64,000 nucleotides of DNA. Origin: Fonsecaea monophora. Its lineage: Eukaryota; Ascomycota; Eurotiomycetes; Chaetothyriales; Herpotrichiellaceae. This document shows positions 12,189 through 23,225 of the stretch, in pieces. The position numbers were made by a program, and so were the translations under genes. The notes under the pieces were generated by a model. It was not told where the DNA came from. It worked only from the letters and a program-made list of their open reading frames with translations, and did not search any database. Where the stretch lies: assembly GCF_001642475.1 (NCBI RefSeq), contig NW_019174029.1, forward strand, positions 1-64,000. The letters are read 5' to 3'. How positions within the stretch are numbered: position 1 is the stretch's first letter; every line of letters begins with the position of its first letter.

Positions 12189-13364
12189 ATGGCCCAAGCT
12201 ATGGATGCCCATTCTAGCTTCGTCTATCTCGTTGATAACCTTCCCACCTGGCGGGCTAGCGTTGAAGCATTGTCTACCCATGTTACTGAGAAGCATGCCG
12301 AGTTCGCGGCAGAATATTCTCGGCTGGTAAACCAAGTCAAACCGAAGCGCAGGAAGTCACCCTCAGTGTCCTCGATCCATCCCCAAGACCAGGAACAAGG
12401 CGATGACAAGACTCAAACAATCCAGAGTGCTGATGGCTTGTCTTCCCCTGATCCTAGACAATTCAATCCGCTAGAGGCTGGGAACAAATATCTATACGCA
12501 CAAGTACGGAGAAAGAGGAAGCCAGGCCCTTCCATCCGCTCGGGTGCGTCGGGCCCTCAGAAATTCAGGAACAGGCATCACGTCGTCGTCTATTACGATG
12601 GGTATCTGCAAGAACAGCTCGATACTATGGTGAAGCAGATCGGCATTGGCCGAAACAACCTGCGGAAAGGGAAAGCTGCACTTGCGGCTGCTAGAGGTTT
12701 CCGACTTCCCACGTTGACCGCTCGAACCAGCCATGGTCTTGCCATGCTTGACGATATCAGAAGCTCCATGGTATCCCGAAGTACCCCGACCTTACTGCCA
12801 GCAAAAGGCCGTGTTGCGGCCAACAAGCCGGCCTCCTCTGATGAGGAGGCGAATTTTCTACAAGTGGACAAAGAGCTTGAGCAGATCCAGACATTGTGTG
12901 AGACGGCGGCGCACCAGTTCCTGCGAGATGGGGACTGCAAAACCGAACTGGAATCGATGTTGCAGAAGTTCGATGCTCTTCTCGGGCAGGCTTCTGCAGC
13001 CGCCGAGGCTTTGAAGAAAGTTCAAGCAGAGAACGAAGAATCCTCGCAAGCTGATGATTTTGGTTCGGATTTCATCAAAGGCTATGCTGCTTCAGACGGT
13101 TCTCTATCGACTAAACCGTCGGTCGATCACCTGCCTACGCCCAAAATCGGCGTCGGCAAAGATCCGAGTCCTCTTGCCTTCGGCCCACCTTTGGACAGCG
13201 TGAAGCCACATGGGCTTTACAGTGCACCCGATATTGTGTCCAATGACAGCCCAGCCGGTCTGGTGAGCGACACTATCGAGGTTGACGACGCCAGTGACCA
13301 AGGCTCCATCGTGTTTGACATTTCTCAGTATCGTCTTACGAACCCCCGACGAGTTCGGCTGTGA
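12189..13364 (+). CDS. Conserved-looking fungal protein of unknown function
   Basis: I do not recognise this 391-aa protein. It is a single open frame. The ATG at 12189 sits in an almost ideal context (GCCGCCATGG), which decides the start. The N-terminal 45 residues look helical (SSFVYLVDNLPTWRASVEAL). A Ser/Gln-rich basic linker follows. A central segment at about 128-175 (RNRHHVVVYYDGYLQEQL, then GRNNLRKGKAALAAARG) is the most gene-like block. A predicted coiled coil follows at about 225-285 (VDKELEQIQTLCETAAHQF), then an acidic, Pro-rich tail. There is no signal peptide or membrane segment. Its upstream region is very long (5.8 kb), with a pyrimidine-rich leader. Codon use is like that of the neighbours. 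Confidence 0.8.
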   Translation: MAQAMDAHSSFVYLVDNLPTWRASVEALSTHVTEKHAEFAAEYSRLVNQVKPKRRKSPSVSSIHPQDQEQGDDKTQTIQSADGLSSPDPRQFNPLEAGNKYLYAQVRRKRKPGPSIRSGASGPQKFRNRHHVVVYYDGYLQEQLDTMVKQIGIGRNNLRKGKAALAAARGFRLPTLTARTSHGLAMLDDIRSSMVSRSTPTLLPAKGRVAANKPASSDEEANFLQVDKELEQIQTLCETAAHQFLRDGDCKTELESMLQKFDALLGQASAAAEALKKVQAENEESSQADDFGSDFIKGYAASDGSLSTKPSVDHLPTPKIGVGKDPSPLAFGPPLDSVKPHGLYSAPDIVSNDSPAGLVSDTIEVDDASDQGSIVFDISQYRLTNPRRVRL

Positions 13365-16245
13365 TCGACCCTTGATATCTGTGGGACCTTTTGTGTACCT
13401 GAAAAATATTTTCTTGTGTGAATTATCTATTTATTGAATCTGTCTTGCGTTTCAGCGTGTTTTTGTCTTGTCTGGAGAATGTGGAAGCAATGGAGTGGGA
13501 ATTGTGTTGGGTTGGTTTCTTATGGCATCTAGCGCGAGGCGATTGACCTTGGTGGAAAGGGTAGGCTGTGACGGAGGGAATTTGGCTTCTGTGGTACTAC
13601 ACTTGAGAGATTGATTCCCTCGCGGCCGTCGCCATGACGAGTAGGGAATCCGGTGGCGGGATTCCCATACACCTACGGAGGTGATTCGGATATCGGGCGG
13701 ATCTTGAGAGCGCAACAGGTCCAAAAACCAGGGACATTGATACTCAAGGCTCACCGACATGGGAACGCTTTGGTTTGGGTGGACTTTATTGATTTGGACG
13801 CTTCGCCTGACCAAGGAGAAGTTTATGGTTCAGGGAGAGAAAAGAAGCGATGGATGGCATGGAAGAAATTGTAACGGCCGCTTTGAGATGAAAGGTGGCA
13901 TGGGTTAATGGATCTTGAATCTTTGAGATTGAGGATTGCCTGGAGGTTGTGCACTGGTCACCGGCGAGCTGCTGAGCCGCTACGGTTGGGAATGGGAATG
14001 GGATGAGGGATTGTGCATTGATATTGTTTTGGAGCTAGATGTGCATCCACCCTATATCTATAACTATATCCATATTGAAGTCCTTCAATCCAATTCTTTG
14101 TGGCTCTCGAATGTTTCTTGTAAGCCGGGTATACCTTATATGCTTCGATATGAAGTGCTAAATGATACCAATAGGAGTTTGGAGCCATGGGGGCCAGAGC
14201 ACGTTTGATTCACCTACGAAAGGTTGCTCTGCTACATTCTTTGCCGCCGGCTTCTTCTGCTTTTGCTTTCACCCTGCGCGGAGATGAGAGGAGGTCAACC
14301 GCGGAGGAATAATAATGATGGCCGGAAGGTTCCGCAAACATGGGGTCTACGACTAGGAAGGAGAAGGTACTCGGTACTGTGTAGAAAACTCACAGGACAC
14401 GTTCCGAGGTCACCTTGTTGTGTACTTGTGGTTCCTTCGGGAGTTGAGGCCAGGGGGAGCCGCGGAGCCAGTGGAGCGAGGGGACCCGGGGAGTTAAGGC
14501 CGGAGGTGTGTGAGTGAGTGAGTTAGCCAGCCGGAATTTGAGTGACTGCGTAAGTGAGTGCGTGTGTCAGTGAGTGTTCTTGTAGGTGGGTGACCCCGAA
14601 CTCCGACGACCCTTGCTTGTCTGGCTGCTTCGCTTCGGGTGGGGGAAAGAAGCAGGGGAAGAAACGAGGGAAGGCCTGGGCGAGGCAAGGGGGCACGGTT
14701 ATTAAAGTACCGCGTATCGCGTACGGTGTGCTCGGTACGGTGCACTTGTATGAGGTATGTTTGTAGATTGGTACTGTAGGGATGCACGAGGAGATCTGTA
14801 CCTACTCGATACAAAGTCCTGAAGGTAATTGCGACTGAGGGCCTGGTCTGGGTAGGTTCCTAGTAGGGCATGAGGGACCTGGGGAGTCCCCAGCAAAGGG
14901 GACGAGAGAGAAGAGGAGAGGGCGGGCTAACTGGTTCATGGAGCAATAAAGAGAGCCCACCCCCGACTGCTCGGCCTGGCTGGACCAGCTGGCTCGTCGG
15001 CCGGCCCCAGGCGCGTACGTGTGGCACTCCGCAGGTGCAAAGGCAGAAGGAATTCGAAATATGGGTGCTCGGTAGTGGTACCTCCGTAGAAGTCGAGAAG
15101 GCAGGAAGGGTAGAAAGGACACCCCCAGAACCCCGGGCCCCGGGCCGCGGCTTGCCACGGGTAATTTTCCACACACCCGCCCACCCGTGACAATCTACCG
15201 CATTACATACTCGGAAGTAGGAGTCGTAGGAGTGGTTGTACCTCGTACTCGTACTTTTACAGAGCTAGAGAGTAAGGATTTCAGAACAAGGAGTAAGACC
15301 TCCGCACGGATCTTGTCTCGGAAGACACGTTACGGGGTCCTGAGGTGCTCGGTAGCTACTTGTACCAAGTATGAGGATCGGAAACGGGAGGGGGAGATAC
15401 AGAGATTAAACAGGGGACATGTAATCACACTGTGTACCGAGTAGTTAATTGGTCTATAAAAAGGAATGTGAATACGATAATACCAAGCATTAAAGGGGAG
15501 CAGAGATACGGCGAGAAAGAATAATTACATATCTACCGAGCTACTTGCCTGCTCGCTAGTTAATACCTAGTATCCGCTGCCTGGGTGCCTGAAACCCCGT
15601 CATGGGGAAGAGATACAATACATATAAAAATTGCCTGAGCAGTACCCGGTACAAAACCAGACGTATTCGTTCAGGAGTTTCAATGGCTTTATTCATGCAA
15701 CACGGATGTCCCCCTTTGAAAGTATTCGATATTTACCGAGTACTTACTTGCTTAGGAAACACATTGATACCTAGCTAGAGATGCGCTCCTCAAGCTGGTA
15801 GAAAAATCCTGTCGGCTTCCCCATGGGGCGGACAAGCGCATGTTTCTAGAGTTTGGAGCTTGATCTGAATGATTACATGGTCGAAGCCAATGGATGGCGC
15901 AGACGGAAGCCTGGCTTATTCTATTAAGACACTCCGCCAGGCCAGTCTCATCTCCACATTTATCCTCATATCCCATGTATCGCCCTGGCCCTCTGGTCGT
16001 CGTCTCATAAGCCTGTCATCACCTTGATTCCTCCGCCCTCAGACCTAGCCCGCAACCCCAAGTACTGAACGCGACTCAAGTCAGCTCATCGACTCTCATT
16101 CGTGGGGTGGGTCAGCTGGCTCTGGAAGAGTTTCGACAGCCCGAGTCGCCTCATTGAATGACCATCTGGGCTTTTGTCAATTGGTGTTGGTACCCTCGTC
16201 CAACTTTTGCTGCATAAGGAAGGGTTCACCCATCATTGTCGCTGC
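13365..16245. other. 2.9-kb gene-poor interval with GTAC/CTCG-rich DNA
   Basis: Lies downstream of both flanking genes, which converge here. No domain-bearing frame is visible. From about 14350 to 15750 the DNA is full of TACTCGGTAC/GTACCGAGTA variants (for example near 14367, 14735, 15243, 15435 and 15735). A TATAAAAAG box occurs at 15455-15463 with no gene after it. The stretch may hold noncoding transcription or decayed repeats; neither can be shown here. Confidence 0.55.
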
Positions 16246-17358
16246 TCAACCGCCGTTGCTTGCCACAGCTTCGTCCGTCATCGATTGGGCGGTCTGCTGA
16301 GCTGCGTTCTGCCTGGCCTCCTGCACCACTCCCCAGAATAACTTTTGCTTGACTTCATGTGCCAACAGACCAGCAAGCTCTTCTGTGGCTATCTTGTTGC
16401 CGCCTCGAACAATCTGCTCCATGGTACCATCTCTTACAACCTTGAAATTCTTGTCTCCCGTTCCTACCAACTCCTGCTCTCGTCGGAACATGCTAGCAGC
16501 AGCCCTCTGTCTGTTCGCTGCTGCTCGGATCTTGACGGCGTGGTCGGCGATCTGCTTATTGGTGTAGTCACGATTGGTGAAGAGAGGTGACTGTGACAGC
16601 GTCGATGTCCAGTACTTGTTCCACAACAGGCCGAGCAAATGCGTATCAAGAGTTGATTTGTAGTGAGTGACCTCCAGAGGATAGTAGGAATTGGCATGCA
16701 CACCAAAATCTTGGATCTTATCTTGAGGAATAGCTTGGTACTCATCGCTGTCGTCTGTAAATTGTTTGTGCTTGCGAATGTGCCCTTCCGGGTAGGTCCT
16801 GAAAGCACCAATTTCCACCTTACCAGCCGAGACAGTCCTGTCTGGATCGATCACCACCGCAACAAAGGGATCGTTGACCATCTGATGTGTCTTTTGCGTA
16901 TGAACATCAATGCCTGAAAGCCAACAACCATACCCCGGATGTGAGTGGTACCACCCCACGGCGTTTTCCAGCTGGCCGCCTCCTTCTCTCGAAAAAATGC
17001 CAAAATTGACCATGTACTCATCAGCATCAGCGTGCGCATTGACTCGAGTTTCCGTCCCCTCGACTGGAAGGCGGAAAGCATCTGTGATGACGAGCGATCG
17101 ACCCGAGACGTAACCAATCATAAGACCCATGATCTCGAGACTGCCCCCGGACCGGGCGTGGGTTGTCATTTTGAGGAGAGCAAGGGCAGATATGCGGACG
17201 TGAGTGAAGTAATCAGGATCTTTTTTCCATGGGGCTGAGTTTTGTAAGGTCTTGTAGGCGGCAGGATCGGGCAGGTTGTAAAGGGCATTTTGGAAGGGGT
17301 CGATGGTGATGACATTATTTTCAGCCTCCCAGTTACGCAAAGCTGAGAGGGTCGACAT
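16246..17358 (-). CDS. csnE: COP9 signalosome subunit 5 (CSN5, deneddylase)
   Basis: Catalytic subunit of the COP9 signalosome, a JAMM metalloprotease that removes NEDD8 from cullins and so controls SCF-type ubiquitin ligases. It is an uninterrupted 370-aa frame. The zinc site is complete: Glu75 in GGSLEIMGLMIG, then His138 and His140 in WYHSHPGYGCWLSGID, with Asp151 closing the motif. The same spacing is found in human CSN5 (E76, H138, H140, D151). The N-terminus (NWEAENNVITIDP) and the segment WKKDPDYFTHVRISALALLKM are typical. It is divergent from ase1, sharing 437 bp of upstream DNA. The ATG at 17358 gives the conserved N-terminal length. Confidence 0.97.
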   Translation of the reverse strand: MSTLSALRNWEAENNVITIDPFQNALYNLPDPAAYKTLQNSAPWKKDPDYFTHVRISALALLKMTTHARSGGSLEIMGLMIGYVSGRSLVITDAFRLPVEGTETRVNAHADADEYMVNFGIFSREGGGQLENAVGWYHSHPGYGCWLSGIDVHTQKTHQMVNDPFVAVVIDPDRTVSAGKVEIGAFRTYPEGHIRKHKQFTDDSDEYQAIPQDKIQDFGVHANSYYPLEVTHYKSTLDTHLLGLLWNKYWTSTLSQSPLFTNRDYTNKQIADHAVKIRAAANRQRAAASMFRREQELVGTGDKNFKVVRDGTMEQIVRGGNKIATEELAGLLAHEVKQKLFWGVVQEARQNAAQQTAQSMTDEAVASNGG

Positions 17359-17795
17359 GGTAGAGGAGTATTAGACGTTTCGACAACGTGTGTGTCAGTA
17401 GTGATGGATGAGATGCAGCTGTACCTGGTGTGCCTGATGTGGGCGTTGATGCGTTAATCCGCAGGTGTTGGAGTTGAAACAATTCTGCCGCTGCCCCTCG
17501 GACAATTAGATCCAAGGCGGTGAGGCACGCGGCACTTCAACTTGTGCAGTGTGTGTGGTTGCTCCGTCAACAATCGCGCATCAACACAACCAGATCTTTC
17601 GGCATGATGGCATCGTCCACACCTTCATCCTGATTCGACAGCACGCCACGACCACCTGTTGACCATCTTTCGTTCTCCATAGTGCGTGCTCCTTCGTATT
17701 CTTCCCGTCTGTCCATGCAACCGTTTGGCCGTTTATATCGGAATCGAGAACGAAACTTGCAAAGCTGCTCTCGGCCGCGAGCCTGAGTCGCAAGC
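17359..17795. promoter_or_regulatory. Divergent promoter region, csnE / ase1
   Basis: A 437-bp interval between two head-to-head starts, so it must contain both promoters. I see no canonical TATA box at a convincing distance from either ATG. The ase1 side is C/T-rich. Confidence 0.6.
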
Positions 17796-20474
17796 ATGCC
17801 TCCATCTATGGATACGAGCTACCTCACCACCCAAGTCAACACAATTATCGGCCAACTACACGCCATATTTGACGAGATAGGAGTTCCTCGAAATGAGCGC
17901 GAATCGAGGGAAACAGAGCTCTTTGCCGCTCTATCTGAAGCTCTACACAACCAGCTTCGACTAGTCAACTCGTATGGACAAAATCCCCCAAGTTCTCAAA
18001 TGTACAAGTGTACTGACTACCTCATCAGAGAGAAGAATGCCATGACGGAAGAGGCTCAGAACATCATCAAAACCATCAAACAGATGGAACAATCTCTTGA
18101 GGACGAAAAGGACAGAGGCTACGATTTGGACACCAAAGGTCTACGGGTCACCTATCCCCTGATCGACTGTTTACGCGACCTCAAAGAGAAATACAATGTT
18201 GTCAACAGATTACATCGCGAACGTTTTGAACAAGTCAAGAAGCTTGTACAAGCCCTCGAGTCATACTCTTCTCACCTCGAGTCATCATTTGTCAAGATTA
18301 GACTACCTCCTACCTCCTCCAATAGCTGTCCTCCCAACTTCGACCTCTCCCCTTCCTACGTCGCCACACTTGATGAAGAGTTTACCAGGGTATACGATGA
18401 ATATAACAAGAGAGTTGTGATCGTGCAACAAACTGCAGAAGAGATTGTTAGGTTGTGGTCAGAGCTAGGCATCCCCCAAGCACAGACAGACTCCCTGATT
18501 GTTCAACACTACCGCGACTCGCCTGAGCAGCTAGGTCTACACCAGGCCGATCTTGATCGGCTGAAGAGTCGTCGCGATAAGCTCCTGGACGAGAAAAAGA
18601 ACCGCGAGAAACGCTTGAGTGAAGTGAAGAAGAGTATCGAGACGCTGTGGGATCGGCTTGGAATCGAAGAGCCCGACAGGAAAGCATTCCTGGCTGCCAA
18701 CCGAGGCTGTGGACTTAGGACCATCAATGAGTTCGAGGACGAACTGGCGAGACTCAATGAGCTCAAGAGACAGAATTTGCATCTGTTTGTCGAGGATGCT
18801 CGTGTCAGACTGCAAGAACTCTGGGATACACTGTACTTCTCCGAAGAAGAGATGCTCGATTTCACGCCGGCATTCTCAGACGTCTACAGTGACGCTCTGC
18901 TCTCTGCCCACGAAGCGGAAATCGAAAGACTCATGACGCTAAAAGAACAACGAGCACCCATTCTCGCTATGGTCGAGAAGTACAAGTCTCTGATAGCCGA
19001 CCGAGAGGCTCTGGCGGCATCTGCCAATGATGCTTCACGCCTCTTGTTGAAACCTCAAAAGGGAGAGAAACGTGATCCGGGAAAGTTGCTAAGAGAGGAG
19101 AAGATGAGAAAGCGGATCGCAAAGGAGCTGCCAAAGGTTATAGCAGAGTTGACAAAGGTTTTGGAGAAGTACGAGGATGAATATGGGCGACCCTTCCTGG
19201 TCCAGGGTGAACGAATGCTAGACGAGATCGAAGACACTGAAGTCAAAGCACCTCCGCCACGATCCAAGACACCAAATGGTCTCCCGCCGAGATCAAAGAC
19301 CCCTGCTCCTGCGACCGCTTCGAAAGCAGCTGCTAGTGCCGCAAAGTCTGCACCTCCAGCAAGACCAGGCAGCGTGATGAAAGGCCCGCCACCACGATCA
19401 ACAACCGCGAAAACTCCTACAACCAGCAGGCCTGGCACCATGCGACAACAAGCGGCACCAACTTCAGTAGTCACGACCACTGTTTCCTCATCCCAACCCA
19501 AGTCTCCCTCCAAAATCCCGGCTCGCGTCCCTCTGGGAAATTTGAAGAACTCACCTGAACGCCGGGCAGTTCCTCAACAAGGTCCATACCACATGCCAGC
19601 AGAACCACAGCAAAACTACGCGCAAACTGCCAGGACGATGGGACCACCACGCGCACCTCCACCAAAGATGAGAGATCTGTTTGTGCCACCGCCAGAAGCC
19701 GCACCCGCTCTCGCAGTGACTTCCCAGCCTCCTCCGCCTACGTCTAATAGACCTGCAAGCACCATCTCTTCTGGATCGAGTGAAAGTAGTCGATACGTGC
19801 GACCAATGAGCCCAGAAGATGTCTATGACGACCGCGAGAGAATGTCATATATGTCTGCCTCACTCATCAATCGGGGCGGTCAGCAACACCCCCAGTACGC
19901 CCCCCTTCCATCTCATCAATCCGATCCATTCTACCAATCTCATGTTCCACATCAACATCAACATCAGCCTTCCCATTCTTCGTCCAATTCCATACATAGC
20001 CATAGCCAGAGCATACGACATAACCCCTCTGCGCCACCTTCAACGATTGTTTCTCGCCAAACTTCCAATACTTCGTCCAACATGACGACTGGCACCACAG
20101 CTAGTGGGAGTGAGAATTGGGAAACATATTCGGATGTCTCAGATATGGAACCTGAACGAGATCTCCGGGATACTTACTACTCGTCGAAAACACTTGGTCA
20201 CAACCCCATGGCCAACGCACTAGGTCCGAACTATAACACGAACGGGCAGAAGCGACCGGTTACAGCGGCTGGCCCGCCTGCTGGAGGGACCGCTTTTGCA
20301 GGGCAGATGGGGCCACCGCCGGCGAAGAATCATCACACCGGATACCAAAGCTCTCAGTATCGCCATGCGCAGGAGAGATTTAGGGAGATGTCAGATGAGA
20401 ACGCCCATTGCGGTGTTGTGAGGGTCGAGGGCAGCGATGCGGCATGGAGCACGGAACTCGAGGAGTCATATTAG
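17796..20474 (+). CDS. ase1: Anaphase spindle elongation protein Ase1 (PRC1/MAP65)
   Basis: Crosslinks antiparallel microtubules in the spindle midzone and supports cytokinesis. A single 892-aa frame starts at MPPSMDTSYLTTQ. The first 500 residues are long heptad-rich helices of the MAP65/PRC1 rod and spectrin-like microtubule-binding region. They include ELFAALSEALHNQLRLV, several LWDRLGIEEP-type repeats (LWSELGIPQ, LWDRLGIEE, LWDTLYFSEEE) and the KYEDEYGRPFLVQGERML segment that closes the conserved part in fungal Ase1. After about 510 it becomes a basic, Ser/Pro-rich disordered tail with repeated PPPRSKTP units, where Cdk sites are expected. Length is within the fungal range (about 730-950 aa). 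I see no intron. Confidence 0.95.
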   Translation: MPPSMDTSYLTTQVNTIIGQLHAIFDEIGVPRNERESRETELFAALSEALHNQLRLVNSYGQNPPSSQMYKCTDYLIREKNAMTEEAQNIIKTIKQMEQSLEDEKDRGYDLDTKGLRVTYPLIDCLRDLKEKYNVVNRLHRERFEQVKKLVQALESYSSHLESSFVKIRLPPTSSNSCPPNFDLSPSYVATLDEEFTRVYDEYNKRVVIVQQTAEEIVRLWSELGIPQAQTDSLIVQHYRDSPEQLGLHQADLDRLKSRRDKLLDEKKNREKRLSEVKKSIETLWDRLGIEEPDRKAFLAANRGCGLRTINEFEDELARLNELKRQNLHLFVEDARVRLQELWDTLYFSEEEMLDFTPAFSDVYSDALLSAHEAEIERLMTLKEQRAPILAMVEKYKSLIADREALAASANDASRLLLKPQKGEKRDPGKLLREEKMRKRIAKELPKVIAELTKVLEKYEDEYGRPFLVQGERMLDEIEDTEVKAPPPRSKTPNGLPPRSKTPAPATASKAAASAAKSAPPARPGSVMKGPPPRSTTAKTPTTSRPGTMRQQAAPTSVVTTTVSSSQPKSPSKIPARVPLGNLKNSPERRAVPQQGPYHMPAEPQQNYAQTARTMGPPRAPPPKMRDLFVPPPEAAPALAVTSQPPPPTSNRPASTISSGSSESSRYVRPMSPEDVYDDRERMSYMSASLINRGGQQHPQYAPLPSHQSDPFYQSHVPHQHQHQPSHSSSNSIHSHSQSIRHNPSAPPSTIVSRQTSNTSSNMTTGTTASGSENWETYSDVSDMEPERDLRDTYYSSKTLGHNPMANALGPNYNTNGQKRPVTAAGPPAGGTAFAGQMGPPPAKNHHTGYQSSQYRHAQERFREMSDENAHCGVVRVEGSDAAWSTELEESY

Positions 20475-21554
20475 AGAGGGATCTTGTTTGGGCAACCAAT
20501 CTCTATGGGCGGATATGTGCTTTTTTGGGTCTGGCTTTGTTCTGTGTTAATAGTGGCGTCAAGTCCAGGCTAGCTTGCTGGCTGGCTGGCATTTACCGGT
20601 TGTCGTCGACAGTCACAGTCGATATGGAACAGATGGGACATGGGTTCAGGTGCGGGTTTCGGGCTCCAGACTTCTCAGAGACAAGTGTTGTTATCTTCTT
20701 TGGGCACCAGAGAGAGAGACTACCAAATCAATCAATCAATCAATCGTTCAGTCACTCAATCAAATCTTCTATTTTGGTTCGACTGGTGTCATACTATCCA
20801 TAGCATACCATACCATCCCAGATCTGCTTCATGATGCTGGCTGTGCTGGCTGAATCGTCTGCCCATGTCTTTTCTGGTCTTCCTTCTTGTAGTGTACGTG
20901 TGATGATCTATCGTTGAGATACAAACAGACATTCACGGGAAGGGTGTGGCATCGTCAAAAATCTCGATTGCGGCAATGAGAAGAATCTGGTGGCGCAGAG
21001 TTACTCGGCGACTCACTCACTCGTCCAGGTCATTCATTCAGGAACAGCCCTATGCAGCATCGTTATCTTGTAAGCCGTGCTGGAATGTCTTGTTCAAAGT
21101 CAGATCAAGCTATGTCCTATGTACTTGTCGTTGGCTTGGTCGGTGCTTGTTCGAACAAATATCACACATTCCTGACCAACACTCTCAGACTATTACCATC
21201 TGGCTCATTCGAGCACCTCACATAGAGACCCAGCTCGTCACAACAGAGTCCATTATCCCATATCATCCATATCTATACATGGTATCGTGTATTTCCATGT
21301 GAACCTTTTGTATCTTGATCGTGACATCGTTTCAAAATTTCCCATGGCGCCGGGATCAAATCGCTAATACCTTCAGTCTAATCGTTGTTTGTGCGTCCCA
21401 AAAATGTACAAAAACTCAGCCGCCCTTATTTGTGAAGGAGCGCTTTTGGATGAGCCCATTATTATCAATATCGAGGAATCGTGTGCTCTCGGCCGATGGG
21501 GAAGGTGTGCGGACGAGCCGACAGAGGCCGCGTCCGAGTATGCGGCGACTTTTG
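20475..21554. other. Convergent 3' interval
   Basis: About 1.1 kb between the stops of ase1 and the GT71 gene. It contains an (AATC)n run at 20726-20745 and no supported gene. Confidence 0.6.
20726..20745. repeat. (AATC)n microsatellite
   Basis: Five tandem AATC units in the 3' flank of ase1, followed by degenerate copies up to about 20765. Confidence 0.9.
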
Positions 21555-23225
21555 TCAAGGGGGCGCAGGCATTTCCACCGAGTTTCCCATGTTTTGCCGG
21601 TCTTCAAGTGCAGCATCCGAACCAAAGACGTCGTTCCAATACTTCTGAGTTCTCGCGCAGATCCCTTGCTTGCCTTTCCATGTGCCGAACTGGTGCTCAT
21701 TCTCGCAAGCAGTTTCTTTGATTTCTTGCCAGAACCTGTACTCCACGTCGAAGCCGAATAATTCGATGGCACGACCTTTGTCCATCCAACAACGTACGTT
21801 CGTGCCGTTTGTGTCTCGAGTGGGGCCTCCGGCGCCGGATACCTCTCCGGAAAAGTCCACCATTTGATGGTCAAAGATGGTGGCCGGATCAAACTTGGGG
21901 AAGTTGGCGTGAATAAAAAAGGGCTTTACGTCCGAAGCTTGAATGTCGAAATGGTTGTCCTTTCCAGTCTCAATGTCTTGGGTTCGCTCGTGGGGAGGAC
22001 CATAGGCATTCGTGAATGCATAATCAGCCACGGGATCATGCTGAGCCATAGCGCTACCAAGGTAATTGCCAGAGGAGTCAAACCGGCCGAGTGCCATGAC
22101 CCGTTGATGGACAGCATAGAAAGGCTGCTTGAGGGCCGTGGCTGCCCAAGCAAACGTCTCCTTGTCACCCTGGCCCGGGGCACCTTGAGAGAGGAGGGGA
22201 TAGTAGTAGGTCGGCCCGTAATAGTTGTAATATGCCGCAAGTAGAAGAGACAATTGATGTTTGGCTTTGGAGTACATGACTTCACCCGATTCGACAGCAG
22301 CTCGCTCTTTCAAGGAGGGGATCCTGTCGATTTTCGCAATTTCGAAGTAGTAGGGAGATTCAGAGGCATACCAGAAGTCCGGCCAGACGATCAATCCGGT
22401 GCTCTTGAAGGGCTCTTCCTGGAACAATGGAAGAGGATTGTGTACCGGAAAGGCGTCAGAATCAAGCAACAGGACTTCTTCGAATGAGGAGAATAGGATA
22501 GCCATGACTTTGTACTGAAATCGGTCGATCGACACGCCCGCGCTGGCGGCATGGAAAATGTCGGAAAGGAGAAGACACTTGGCGTTGAGGGCCGGTAGGA
22601 CAACATTACAGATCTGCTCATCCCATTCAGACTGATCGGCAACAAAAACCTCAACCGGTAACTCAGACTTGGCCCTTCGTAACATGCGAACAGATATAAC
22701 CAGGACGGGAAGCTGGCTAAAGCCCCCCGTCATGACAATGCCACGTGTGCCCGGCTCATAAGGTATGTTGGGAGGATTGCTTTTCAAGTCATTGACAAAG
22801 TTTGAATGTGCCTCACGCATGCGTTTGACGTCGGCGGTATCCATGTACAGGATATCAGGTCGAGGATGGTCGTGAGTGGGATCGAAGCCAATATCGAGCT
22901 TCTGCGGTACCACGAGGTCGGGAGCGTTCCGGCAATTGGGATCATTGTTCAAGATGATCAAATAAAGACTCCGCCAGAACGCAGCCTGGCTATCGAGGAG
23001 GGGGTTCTTGATCTTGACCGGTGGTTTCGGCTCGGATTCTTGTTGAGACACGGCTTCAGGGACAGGCTCGGGGTGGGTGAGTGGAGGAGGCTCAACAGCG
23101 TTATCATATTGAATTCGGGTTTGTAGGAAAAGGAGGAAGAGAAACAGGGTGAGCAGAGCCGCAATGAGGCCGGACTTTCGACGATACATTGGCCCAGCGA
23201 GCTTTCTCGAGGGCCGTAGAATCAT
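21555..23225 (-). CDS. GT71 alpha-mannosyltransferase (Mnn2/Mnn5-like)
   Basis: Golgi type II membrane glycosyltransferase expected to add alpha-1,2-mannose branches to N-glycan outer chains or mannoproteins. It is a 556-aa single frame. There is a short basic cytosolic tail, then one hydrophobic anchor at about residues 19-35 (LIAALLTLFLFLLFLQ), then a Pro-rich stem. The catalytic region has GIVMTGGFSQLPVLVISVR (162 onward), LPVEVFVADQSEWDEQIC and a DXD metal motif in VLLLDSDAFPVHNP (Asp255-Ser-Asp257). These fit the Mannosyl_trans3 family that includes both Mnn1 and Mnn2. The Mnn2/5 subgroup is favoured by the GIVM...LPVEVF pattern, but linkage specificity is inference. ATG 23225 is used; Met13 (23189) would also keep the anchor. 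Confidence 0.88.
   Translation of the reverse strand: MILRPSRKLAGPMYRRKSGLIAALLTLFLFLLFLQTRIQYDNAVEPPPLTHPEPVPEAVSQQESEPKPPVKIKNPLLDSQAAFWRSLYLIILNNDPNCRNAPDLVVPQKLDIGFDPTHDHPRPDILYMDTADVKRMREAHSNFVNDLKSNPPNIPYEPGTRGIVMTGGFSQLPVLVISVRMLRRAKSELPVEVFVADQSEWDEQICNVVLPALNAKCLLLSDIFHAASAGVSIDRFQYKVMAILFSSFEEVLLLDSDAFPVHNPLPLFQEEPFKSTGLIVWPDFWYASESPYYFEIAKIDRIPSLKERAAVESGEVMYSKAKHQLSLLLAAYYNYYGPTYYYPLLSQGAPGQGDKETFAWAATALKQPFYAVHQRVMALGRFDSSGNYLGSAMAQHDPVADYAFTNAYGPPHERTQDIETGKDNHFDIQASDVKPFFIHANFPKFDPATIFDHQMVDFSGEVSGAGGPTRDTNGTNVRCWMDKGRAIELFGFDVEYRFWQEIKETACENEHQFGTWKGKQGICARTQKYWNDVFGSDAALEDRQNMGNSVEMPAPP

Noticed and set aside
14802..15193. Overlapping Pro/Gly-rich frames on both strands near 15 kb
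   Set aside because: Several frames open simultaneously because of high GC; none has codon bias or a domain.
21416..21892. 158-codon minus-strand frame overlapping the GT71 3' end
   Set aside because: Alternative frame of the real mannosyltransferase exon and its 3' flank.
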